A stretch of 7,051 nucleotides of DNA from Phycisphaerales bacterium. Lineage in GTDB: Bacteria; Planctomycetota; Phycisphaerae; Phycisphaerales; SM1A02. This document shows, piece by piece, positions 1-6,000 of this stretch. The notes beneath the pieces are model-generated. The model saw nothing but the letters and a program-made list of their open reading frames with translations, searched no databases and was not told the DNA's origin. The stretch lies in NCBI GenBank assembly GCA_007125255.1, contig SLDM01000233.1:1-7051 (forward strand), in the 5' to 3' direction. Position numbers and translations under genes: made by a program. Positions within the stretch are counted from its first letter, which is position 1; each line of letters opens with the position of its first letter.

Positions 1-775
1 CGATGTACTCCCTGGCGGTCCGGACGGCCTGCTCGAAATCCGCGCGCTCGAAGTTGCTGCTGATCTCGGCCCGGGACCGTTCGGAGAGATCAAGATCGAC
101 ATCTCCCGCCCGCAGCGGCATCGCATCGCTCTCGACCCGCGCGACGAATGCATCAAGCGACCTGCAGCCGGCTTCATACGCCGCATCCACCGACGCGTGT
201 TCATCCAGGTGCACGTGGTGCACCACGGACAGCGTCTTACGGACGTGGTCGAAGACGACGACATCGCGGTACAACCCGAAGTGCATGTCCGGCAGGCCGC
301 GATCGTCGTGCGGCGCGCTCTCAAAAGGAAGTTTCTCCGGCTCGAGGTACCGGACGGTGTCGTAGCCGGCGTAGCCGACCCATCCGCCGGTAAACCCCGG
401 CAGGGCGCGTCCGCGCCGGACGGGATCCGGTTCGACCAGCTTCCACCGCTGCGTCAGGCGCGCGGGCACACCGAGCGGATCGGCTTCATGGGACTCGGTT
501 CGCGATCCGTCCCGATGGTCTTCAACGGTGATCTGATGACCGGCGGCGGTGACCTCGATGATCGGCTGAGCCCCGAGGAACGAATACCGCCCGATCGAGG
601 TGCCGCCTTCCACCGACTCGAAGAGAAAGCTCGGCGCGGTGCGCTCATCGGGCAGAACCAGACGGCGGTAGGCCAGGACCGGCGTGAGTTGATCGCTCAT
701 CAGACGCCGGGTGAGCGCGATGAGGTTGCCCTCTCGGGCGAGTGACCGAAATGTCTCACGATCCGGGGCAATCAT
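1..775 (-). CDS. trpE: Anthranilate synthase component I, N-terminal part (runs off the left edge)
   Basis: TrpE joins chorismate with ammonia, supplied by the TrpG glutaminase, to make anthranilate, the first committed step of tryptophan synthesis in the cytoplasm. I translated the minus strand from ATG 775-773 and found 258 codons without a stop. The start MIAPDRETFRSLAREGN is typical of TrpE. Residues 50-68 carry FLFESVEGGTSIGRYSFLG, the segment that in the family forms the tryptophan feedback pocket (E53-S54 and the GRYS region). GGWVGYAGYD (130-139) and the following LPDMHFGLYRDVVVFDH are also standard N-domain blocks. The last visible residues, FEQAVRTAREYI, normally come just before the AGDIFQ motif that opens the chorismate-binding domain, so the catalytic half lies outside the window. 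The feedback pocket argues against PabB. The ATG was chosen because family homology begins within about ten residues of it. No Shine-Dalgarno site precedes it; seven C residues abut the ATG instead. It is transcribed divergently from the ABC ATPase gene. Confidence 0.93.
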   Translation of the reverse strand, partial: MIAPDRETFRSLAREGNLIALTRRLMSDQLTPVLAYRRLVLPDERTAPSFLFESVEGGTSIGRYSFLGAQPIIEVTAAGHQITVEDHRDGSRTESHEADPLGVPARLTQRWKLVEPDPVRRGRALPGFTGGWVGYAGYDTVRYLEPEKLPFESAPHDDRGLPDMHFGLYRDVVVFDHVRKTLSVVHHVHLDEHASVDAAYEAGCRSLDAFVARVESDAMPLRAGDVDLDLSERSRAEISSNFERADFEQAVRTAREYI

Positions 776-782
776 GGGGGGG

Positions 783-788
783 AGTGTA
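783..788 (-). promoter_or_regulatory. Candidate -10 element for trpE (TACACT), implying a nearly leaderless mRNA
   Basis: On the minus strand GATACACT ends seven bases before the trpE ATG. TACACT matches TATAAT at four of six positions. If used, transcription would begin at or within a base or two of the ATG. No good -35 hexamer lies at the expected distance; the region around 805-811 reads CTTCGCC. The same ten bases, TACACTCCCC, recur upstream of the ACT gene. This is a motif-level call only. Confidence 0.3.
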
Positions 789-813
789 TCGAATTGGAAG
801 AAGAGGCGAAGAA

Positions 814-848
814 AGGCACGAAGGCACGGAGGCACGGAGGCACGGAGG
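814..848 (+). repeat. Tandem array of an 8-bp unit (AGGCACGG)
   Basis: Four consecutive units can be read: AGGCACGA at 814-821, then AGGCACGG at 822-829, 830-837 and 838-845, followed by AGG. Read toward trpE on the minus strand it becomes a CCTCCGTG/CCTTCGTG series that ends in a pyrimidine-rich TTTC/TTCTTCC stretch. Positions 812-840 match the reverse complement of 1078-1106 over all 29 bases. The array lies 39 bp upstream of the trpE ATG, just beyond the candidate promoter. I recall similar CCGTGCCTTCGTGCC strings between genes in other planctomycete-like genomes, which I could not check here. Confidence 0.85.
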
Positions 849-871
849 GGAGAGACAAAGCGATGGAGCAG

Positions 872-909
872 GGTGCCACGGCCAGCGACCGCAGGGAGTC
901 GGCCGTGCG
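872..909 (+). repeat. Hairpin element with GGTGCC and GCG flanks (left copy)
   Basis: GGTGCC (872-877) is followed by the stem arm ACGGCC (878-883), a 17-base loop (884-900), the complementary arm GGCCGT (901-906) and GCG (907-909). The stem can be extended at its base by C877-G907. Inside the loop GAC (887-889) can pair with GTC (898-900) after a three-base bulge. No T-run follows, so it does not look like an intrinsic terminator. A second element of the same design lies on the opposite strand at 1004-1037. Confidence 0.65.
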
Positions 910-941
910 AGATGGAAGCATGATCCCCCGACCGAAGCGTG

Positions 942-956
942 ACGTAAAGACTACGT
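942..956. repeat. Short perfect inverted repeat ACGTA-5-TACGT
   Basis: ACGTA (942-946) and TACGT (952-956) are perfectly complementary and separated by AAGAC. The repeat lies close to the middle of the larger inverted structure (the centre of 812-1106 is about 959). It could be a small protein-binding site or simply chance, since a five-base arm is common in a window of this size. Confidence 0.3.
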
Positions 957-1003
957 GGAAGCGCGACTGACGTGCCATGTGATCCGAATAACGGTCGCGC
1001 GGC

Positions 1004-1037
1004 CGCGTGGCCTTCGCTCCACTCAGACCACGGCACC
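1004..1037 (-). repeat. Hairpin element with GGTGCC and GCG flanks (right, inverted copy)
   Basis: On the minus strand GGTGCC (1037-1032) is followed by the arm GTGGTC (1031-1026), a 13-base loop (1025-1013), the arm GGCCAC (1012-1007) and GCG (1006-1004). The flanks equal those of the element at 872-909, while the stem sequence differs. Of the three pairs that differ, two (A-U to G-C, C-G to U-A) changed on both sides and one became a U-G wobble, so pairing is kept. The element points opposite to the left copy. Its end overlaps the palindrome CGCGGCCGCG at 998-1007. Confidence 0.6.
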
Positions 1038-1077
1038 CCACGCCGGTCCAATGCAACCGGCACTCTCACCTCACCAC

Positions 1078-1106
1078 CCTCCGTGCCTCCGTGCCTTCGT
1101 GCCTTT
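1078..1106 (-). repeat. Inverted copy of the 8-bp array
   Basis: The plus strand reads CCTCCGTG (1078-1085), CCTCCGTG (1086-1093), CCTTCGTG (1094-1101) and CCTTT, then a pyrimidine-rich TTCTTCTCC run. All 29 bases equal the reverse complement of 812-840. It holds one 8-bp unit fewer than the left array. Read toward the ABC ATPase gene it has the same sense as the left array has toward trpE, and it ends 58 bp before that gene's ATG. Confidence 0.85.
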
Positions 1107-1122
1107 TTCTTCTCCACCCTTT

Positions 1123-1153
1123 TTGCAACGGACTCACCGGAGGGTCCTATCAT
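1123..1153 (+). promoter_or_regulatory. Candidate promoter for the ABC ATPase gene
   Basis: TTGCAA (1123-1128) resembles a -35 box at four of six positions and TATCAT (1148-1153) matches the -10 consensus at five of six. The spacer of 19 bp is longer than usual. If real, the transcript would start around 1160, only a few bases before the ATG at 1165. The call is weak, and it competes with the reading of 1139-1144 as a Shine-Dalgarno site within the mRNA. Confidence 0.25.
1139..1144 (+). promoter_or_regulatory. Shine-Dalgarno-like GGAGGG placed for an out-of-frame ATG
   Basis: GGAGGG is followed after seven bases by ATG at 1152, an ideal distance. That ATG is not in the frame of the ABC ATPase, whose first possible start (ATG 1165) is 20 bases from the site. 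In the ATPase frame a TGA at 1153-1155 overlaps the 1152 ATG, so the gene cannot start further upstream. The site could serve 1165 poorly, drive a short leader reading, or be chance. Confidence 0.4.
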
Positions 1154-1164
1154 GAACAGATCCC

Positions 1165-1971
1165 ATGTCGAGTTCTTCCCCAACGCCTTCACCGCCGTCA
1201 ACGTCGTTCGACACCGCGCCTGCCAACGGCACGCCGCGCGATCCATCGATCGTGGCGAAGCTGCGCGGCATCAGCAAGGTGTACTACAAGCCCGACGGCT
1301 CCGTGCTGGTCGAAGCCCTCAAGGGAATCGATCTGGACATCCCCCAGGGTCAGTACATTGCGATCATGGGGGCGTCCGGCTCGGGCAAGAGTACGATCAT
1401 GAACCTGCTCGGCTGCCTCGACCGACCGACGCGCGGCACGTATCTGCTCGACAGCCGGGATGTCGCCAACATGCCCGATGATGAGCTCAGCAAGGTTCGC
1501 GGCAAGAAGATCGGGTTTGTCTTCCAGGCGTTCAACCTGATCAGCGAACTGACGATTGTGGAGAACGTGCAGGTTCCGCTCTTCTACCAGGGCGTCCCCA
1601 AGGCCGAACGCAACCGCCGCGCCATCGAGAAACTCGGGCTGGTCGGGCTGGGCGACCGACTCTCCCACCGGCCGAAGGAACTCTCCGGCGGGCAGCAGCA
1701 GCGTGTCGCCATCGCCCGGGCACTGATCAATGACCCATCGATCATCATGGCGGATGAGCCGACGGGCAACCTGGATTCCAGTACCGGTACCGCCATTCTC
1801 AAGCTCTTCGAAGAACTCCACGCGGCGGGCATGACCATCATCATGGTCACGCACGACGACTCGGTGGCCGAACGGTGCGAGCGCGTCGTGCGCCTGCGTG
1901 ACGGTGAGATCGAAAGCGATACCATGGTTGAGCGGAAGCAAAGTCCGCAGAGCGCGAACGTGGCGGATTGA
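1165..1971 (+). CDS. ABC transporter ATP-binding protein, LolD/MacB type
   Basis: This is a 268-residue nucleotide-binding subunit that should hydrolyse ATP at the inner face of the membrane to power an FtsX/MacB/LolE-type permease. Members of this family move lipoproteins, peptides or other molecules across the envelope. All motifs are intact: Walker A GASGSGKST (69-77), Q-loop Q121 in VFQAFNL, signature LSGGQQQR (173-180), Walker B IIMADEP (193-199) with catalytic E198, D-loop GNLD (201-204) and H-loop H230. FQAFNL and the spacing are typical of the MacB/LolD branch. The first 30 residues are a Ser/Pro/Thr-rich tail outside the fold, and homology begins near VAKLRGISKVY. ATG 1165 is the only ATG upstream of the domain, because an in-frame TGA lies at 1153-1155. 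No permease gene is next to it; ruvC follows after 40 bp on the same strand. The substrate cannot be told from the sequence. Confidence 0.93.
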   Translation: MSSSSPTPSPPSTSFDTAPANGTPRDPSIVAKLRGISKVYYKPDGSVLVEALKGIDLDIPQGQYIAIMGASGSGKSTIMNLLGCLDRPTRGTYLLDSRDVANMPDDELSKVRGKKIGFVFQAFNLISELTIVENVQVPLFYQGVPKAERNRRAIEKLGLVGLGDRLSHRPKELSGGQQQRVAIARALINDPSIIMADEPTGNLDSSTGTAILKLFEELHAAGMTIIMVTHDDSVAERCERVVRLRDGEIESDTMVERKQSPQSANVAD

Positions 1972-2011
1972 CCGCACCGGACCGGACCTGAGCCGGATTT
2001 TAGATTGACAC

Positions 2012-2521
2012 ATGATGAATCACTCCATGCGCATCCTTGGTATCGATCCCGGCCTGCAGATCACCGGCTACGGGTGCGTCGACCTGGCCGAAGGCGAAAC
2101 CGAACCGACGCTGGTCGAAGCGGGCGTGTTCCGCCTGAATGTCAAGCGCAACATGGCCTTTCGTCTCGCGCAGCTGCACGAAGACCTTTCAACCGTCCTC
2201 GAGGAACTCAAGCCGCAGCGCATGGTGGTCGAACAGTTGTACTCGCACTACCGGCACGCCCGCACGTCGATTCTGATGGGACACGCCCGCGGCGTGGTCC
2301 TGCTTGCGGGCCAGATGCAGCAGGTGGAGATTGCCGAGCTGGCTTCGACCGAAGTCAAGAAAGCCGTCACCGGACATGGTCACGCCACGAAACGGCAGAT
2401 GCAGCTGGCGGTGATGAGCCAGTGCAACCTCACCGAGCTTCCGACCCCGCCGGATGTGGCGGATGCGATTGCGATCGCCCTCTGCGCCGCGCGGCGCCTG
2501 ACAACGGAAGCGATCGCCTGA
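2012..2521 (+). CDS. ruvC: Crossover junction endodeoxyribonuclease RuvC (Holliday junction resolvase)
   Basis: RuvC is a dimeric, magnesium-dependent nuclease that cuts Holliday junctions symmetrically after RuvAB-driven branch migration, completing homologous recombination and repair. At 169 residues its length is normal. The four acidic active-site positions can be read: D12 in RILGIDPG, E74 in MVVEQLY, and D148 and D151 in PPDVADAIAIA. The block HARGVVLLAG (91-100) and the basic stretch STEVKKAVTGHGHATKRQ (112-129) are also typical. Three starts are possible: ATG 2012, 2015 and 2027. The last gives MRILGIDPG, the usual RuvC beginning. None has a clear Shine-Dalgarno site, so the N-terminus is uncertain by up to five residues. 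ruvA and ruvB, often near ruvC in bacteria, are not in the window: an ABC ATPase gene lies upstream and an ACT-domain gene downstream. Confidence 0.96.
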   Translation: MMNHSMRILGIDPGLQITGYGCVDLAEGETEPTLVEAGVFRLNVKRNMAFRLAQLHEDLSTVLEELKPQRMVVEQLYSHYRHARTSILMGHARGVVLLAGQMQQVEIAELASTEVKKAVTGHGHATKRQMQLAVMSQCNLTELPTPPDVADAIAIALCAARRLTTEAIA

Positions 2522-2606
2522 ACCCGCTTCCGAACCCGATCCTGAGAGTGGTGGAGACTCCCGCCGGACGCTTTCGTGCGAACTCCATCCCCGAGTCGCG
2601 GCGCGG

Positions 2607-2612
2607 TACACT
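2607..2612 (+). promoter_or_regulatory. Candidate -10 element for the ACT-domain gene (TACACT)
   Basis: TACACTCCCC at 2607-2616 repeats exactly the ten bases found upstream of trpE on the minus strand (788-779). It lies 36 bases before the ATG at 2649, which would give a leader of about 30 bases that includes the Shine-Dalgarno site. There is no recognisable -35 hexamer at the usual distance. The rest of the 127-bp gap after ruvC shows no gene and no convincing terminator. Confidence 0.3.
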
Positions 2613-2636
2613 CCCCGGTACCCCCACGTTGATCCC

Positions 2637-2640
2637 GGAG
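2637..2640 (+). promoter_or_regulatory. Ribosome binding site of the ACT-domain gene
   Basis: GGAG ends eight bases before ATG 2649, a normal spacing. It is the clearest well-placed Shine-Dalgarno site in the window and supports the chosen start, since the other genes have weak or misplaced sites. Confidence 0.6.
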
Positions 2641-2648
2641 ATTTCACG

Positions 2649-3065
2649 ATGTCAGCTCCCTGGCGCGGCATGACGTTCTTTTCCCTGACGCTTCCCGACC
2701 GCCCGGGCGAGCTGGCCGGGTTTACCACGCAGCTCCATAAAGCGGGCGTGAGCCTGCTCGGCATGTGGGCGTACGCGCCGGGGCTCGATCAGCCGGTGAT
2801 TTCCTGTGTGCCGGAATCGCCCGCCGCGTTCCGGCGGTTCTTCCGCGATTCAGGGTTGCAGATCGAAGAAGGCATGACGTTCTACCGGGAGGGACCGGAC
2901 ACACCCGGCGTCCTGACGGAAACGCTTCACCGGATCGCCAAGGCCGGCATCAATATCGACGCGATTGAGTGTGTCTCGGCGGAAGAGCGCTTTGGTTGTT
3001 TCATCTGGGTCTCGCCGCACGAAGTGGAGAAGCTCGGACGGCTGCTCGGCGTGAACGGCGGTTGA
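2649..3065 (+). CDS. Small protein of two ACT domains
   Basis: This 138-residue cytoplasmic protein consists almost entirely of two ACT modules and has no enzyme domain. ACT domains usually bind amino acids at the interface of paired modules and act as sensors or regulatory subunits. The first module spans about residues 8-75 and opens with the typical SLTLPDRPGELA (12-23); AGVSLLGMWAYA follows. The second spans about 77-135, with the loop DTPGVL (84-89) followed by HRIAKAGINIDAIECVSA (94-111). Start ATG 2649 has a good GGAG site. The channel gene follows after only 11 bp, so the two are probably co-transcribed. The ligand and partner are unknown. Stand-alone tandem ACT proteins occur in many bacteria, mostly uncharacterised, and a role beside a mechanosensitive channel would be a guess. 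I am sure of the fold but not of the function. Confidence 0.88.
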   Translation: MSAPWRGMTFFSLTLPDRPGELAGFTTQLHKAGVSLLGMWAYAPGLDQPVISCVPESPAAFRRFFRDSGLQIEEGMTFYREGPDTPGVLTETLHRIAKAGINIDAIECVSAEERFGCFIWVSPHEVEKLGRLLGVNGG

Positions 3066-3076
3066 AAGCACCATCG

Positions 3077-6000
3077 ATGAGGAAACGCTTTTGCATGTGT
3101 GACTGGATCCGCCGCACGAGTCGCCACCGTCCCCGGTCGGGATTCGGCCGCGCCGCTCTCATCCTGCTGCTCTCGTGGGCAGCCCTCTTCACCAGCATCA
3201 CAAGCACGAACGCCCACGCCCGGGAGGGGCTCAGCTCCGACGGACCGGCGAACGCCAACCGCGTCGAGCTCACCGTCGAGTCGGTTCGCGGGAAGATCGA
3301 CGCCGTTCGCGAGCGCGAAGAGATCCCGGAAGCCGATCGCCAGCAGGCGATCGACGCCTACCAGCAGGCCATCGAGTGGCTCTCCGCCGCCCGCACGTGG
3401 CAGGAAGAGGGGCGGCGGTTCGAGCAACTGCGGCTGGCCGCGCCGGGGGAGCGGGAGCAGGCCCAGCGTGATCTCGCGCAGCCGATGCCGACGCAGATCA
3501 CGATTCCGGATGACCCCACCATCGAAACGCTTCGGCAACGGCGCGACCAGGCGGTGGCCGAACTGAACGCGGCGCACCAGCGGCTGATCGACCTGGAAGC
3601 GGAGCGTGATCTCCGCGCGCGGCGCCGGGCGGAGATCCCCACGCAGCTCGCGCAAGCGCGCAGTGAGCTGGAGGATGTGGAGCAGCAGCTTGCCGCCGCC
3701 CCGCCGCCGGAGCAGTTACCGGAGATCACCGAATCGATCCGGACCGAGCGCCGCGCCCGCGAGTTCAAGCTCCATCGCAGAATCGAAGCACTCGAACGGG
3801 AACTGGCGAACTACGATGCCCGCACCGATGTGCTTCCGCTGCGTCTCGAACGGGCGGCCCGCCGCATCACCGCCCGAGAAGCGATGCTGCAGAACTGGCG
3901 CCGCGCGGTGGAGCAGCGGACCGCGGCGGATATCGAACGCCAGGCCGAAGAGACCCGCCGGGCGGTCGCCGATGCCCATCCCGCGGTTGGGTCGGTCGTG
4001 GAAGAGAATCTCCGGCTGATCGAGAAACGCACCGCCGAGGACAGCCCCCTGGCGCGCTTGCCGGAATTCCGCCGCTTCCAGATACTCGCCCGCAATGCGC
4101 TGTTGGATCTGATCAGTCAGTACGAGCGCGATCGACAGCGAATCGAGACCGCCACGCGAACGGGGTTGACCGACGCGCGCTTGCGCACGCAGCGGGCGGA
4201 ATTGTTGAGTTTGCGCGTCCTGACCGACCACCACCGACGGCTCCGCGCGGAGCGGGCGATTCTCGAACGGGAACGGGTCGATCTGGAGTACGAACTCAGA
4301 GCGCTGCCTCCGATCGAGCTGCAGCGCACCGCCCTGCTTGATCTCCACGCCCCCAATGTCGACGACGAAACACGAGAAGTGCTCGCCGTTGAGCTTGAAG
4401 AACAACTGGCCGAGCTTCGGGAGAACTATCAGGCGCTCATCCGGGAGTACCGTGAAGCGGAGCTGATGCTCGAACAGCTTGACCGCTACGCCAGCCCGCT
4501 GATCACGCTCACTCGTGAGTATCAGAAGATCATTGACGAGCGCATTCTCTGGATTCGCAGCACCGATCCCCTCACCGCGAACGATCGGCACCGACTCGCC
4601 GCCGAATTGCGAATCCTCTTCTCACTCTCCGGCTGGATGGACGTGTTCGAGGAACAGTACCGGGCGTTTCGGAAGAGCCCGGTCATTCCGGCCGTGGTCG
4701 TCCTCGGTCTGATGCTCTGGCATCTCCGGCGCGTCAAGCGCACCCGGCGAATGCGCGAGCTCGCCGATCTGGTCGGCTCGTTCCGCACCGACTCCTACCA
4801 GCACACCGCCGAGGCGTGCGCGTACACCCTCACCAACGCCTTCTTCTGGCCGGTGGTGCTCTGGCTCCTCGCCTGGCAATTCCAGGCGCCGCTCCAACCC
4901 TCGGAGCGATCGCTCCAGCTTTCCGCGGCGTTTGAGCGGCTCGGCTGGGTCACCCTGCTGTTCACTTTCCTCTTCGAGATGACCCGCCGGTCCGGCCTGG
5001 CCCGCAATCACTTCCGCTGGCATGAAGACACACGACTCATGTTGCGGCGAAATCTCCGCTGGCTGGTCTCCATCGTGGTGCCGCTCTCCGCGATTCTCGC
5101 GATCGCGGAATGGGACCCCATCCGCGCGGGCAGCAGTTCCCTCGGCCGGGTGAGCTTCATCGCCATCATGCTCGTGCTGTCGGTCTTCATCCTGCTGATC
5201 CTGCGCCCGAGCAAGGGGCTGCTCCGGCATGTGATCGAAGAGGCCAGCTCACCCTGGCTCGAACGCACGCGCTACATCTGGTTCTGGGGTTTCGCGCTCG
5301 TACCGCTCGCGCTCGGCGTGCTCGCCGCATCGGGTTACTTCTACACCGCGATGCAGCTCGACAACAAGCTGCTGATCACCTACGGCATCATCCTGTTTCT
5401 GATCCTCTCCCACGGACTGGTGCTCCGCTGGCTCTTTATCCTTCGGCGCAACATGGCCGTCGAAGAAGCGCGGAAGCGGCGTGAAGAGGCGCAGAGGAAG
5501 GCCCAGGCCGCCACCGCGACCAACGAAGATGGAACGCTCGTCGCGGCGCCGGCTGATGCGCCGACGGAAGGCGGGCCGCTCACATTCGAAGAGCCGAAGC
5601 TCGATCTCAATGCGATCAGCGAGCAGGCGCGAAAACTCCTCCGCACCGCGATCGCCTCGGTCTTCATCATCGGCCTCTGGATCACCTGGTCGAACATGCT
5701 GCCCGCGCTGAGCATGCTCGACCGCTTCGAGGTCTGGCCGAACTTCGGCAATATCCGTGAAGCGGACGTTGCGGTCCGGCCGGCGGACCACATCGTCGGC
5801 CGCGAACTCGTCCGCGAAGCGCTCGGCAGTCATGCGACCGAACTCGGCGCCGGCATCGGCATCGGTAACGGTCCGCCCCCGCCCCCCCCACCCAACGGAT
5901 TCAACGCCGTGGGGAGTGTCGACCGCGACACCGTCAACGCCGAAGCCGCGCCGTCGGCGGCCCCGGCCCTCTCCCCGCCCGGCTCGGCGCCGGGCACGCG

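Larger units (their letters stand above)
776..1164. other. Divergent intergenic region, repeat-rich, without a gene
   Basis: This 389-bp stretch separates trpE (leftward) from the ABC ATPase gene (rightward). Open frames cross it on both strands, but they translate the 8-bp repeats into Pro/Cys/Leu/Arg-rich strings such as SVPPCLRAFVPF and look spurious. In order it holds a promoter-like motif for trpE, an 8-bp tandem array (814-848), a hairpin (872-909), a short inverted repeat (942-956), an oppositely oriented hairpin (1004-1037), an inverted copy of the array (1078-1106), and the candidate promoter and Shine-Dalgarno site before the ATPase gene. I see nothing specific in the parts between these elements. 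Confidence 0.75.

Noticed and set aside
197..745. Plus-strand open frame of 182 codons opposite trpE
   Set aside because: It has no recognisable motif, and the opposite strand encodes an unmistakable TrpE N-terminus over the same bases.
814..848. CRISPR-like array
   Set aside because: The units are 8 bp, contiguous and without spacers, and no cas gene is present.
772..1056. Minus-strand frame of 94 codons upstream of trpE
   Set aside because: Its most regular part, SVPPCLRAFVPF, is a translation of the 8-bp repeat, and the remainder crosses the hairpins; it also overlaps the trpE start in another frame.
1982..2000. Stem CCGG-7-CCGG followed by ATTTT as a terminator of the ABC gene
   Set aside because: The stem has only four base pairs and the T-run is four long; this is too weak to call, and it lies only 12 bp before ruvC.
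2004..2009. TTGACA as a perfect -35 box
   Set aside because: It lies two bases before the ruvC start, so it could only serve a promoter inside the gene, and no -10 box is evident at the right distance.
1198..2013. Minus-strand frame of 271 codons opposite the ABC ATPase
   Set aside because: This long antisense frame is a product of high GC; the plus strand has all the ABC ATPase motifs in order.
3077..3150. Twin-arginine signal or lipoprotein signal on the channel
   Set aside because: The arginines do not fit the Tat pattern (no phenylalanine and leucine after RR), and the cysteines lie in the n-region before the hydrophobic stretch rather than in a lipobox. A Sec signal peptide fits better.
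3716..4591. Minus-strand frame of 291 codons inside the channel gene
   Set aside because: It mirrors the coiled-coil coding region and has no domain features.
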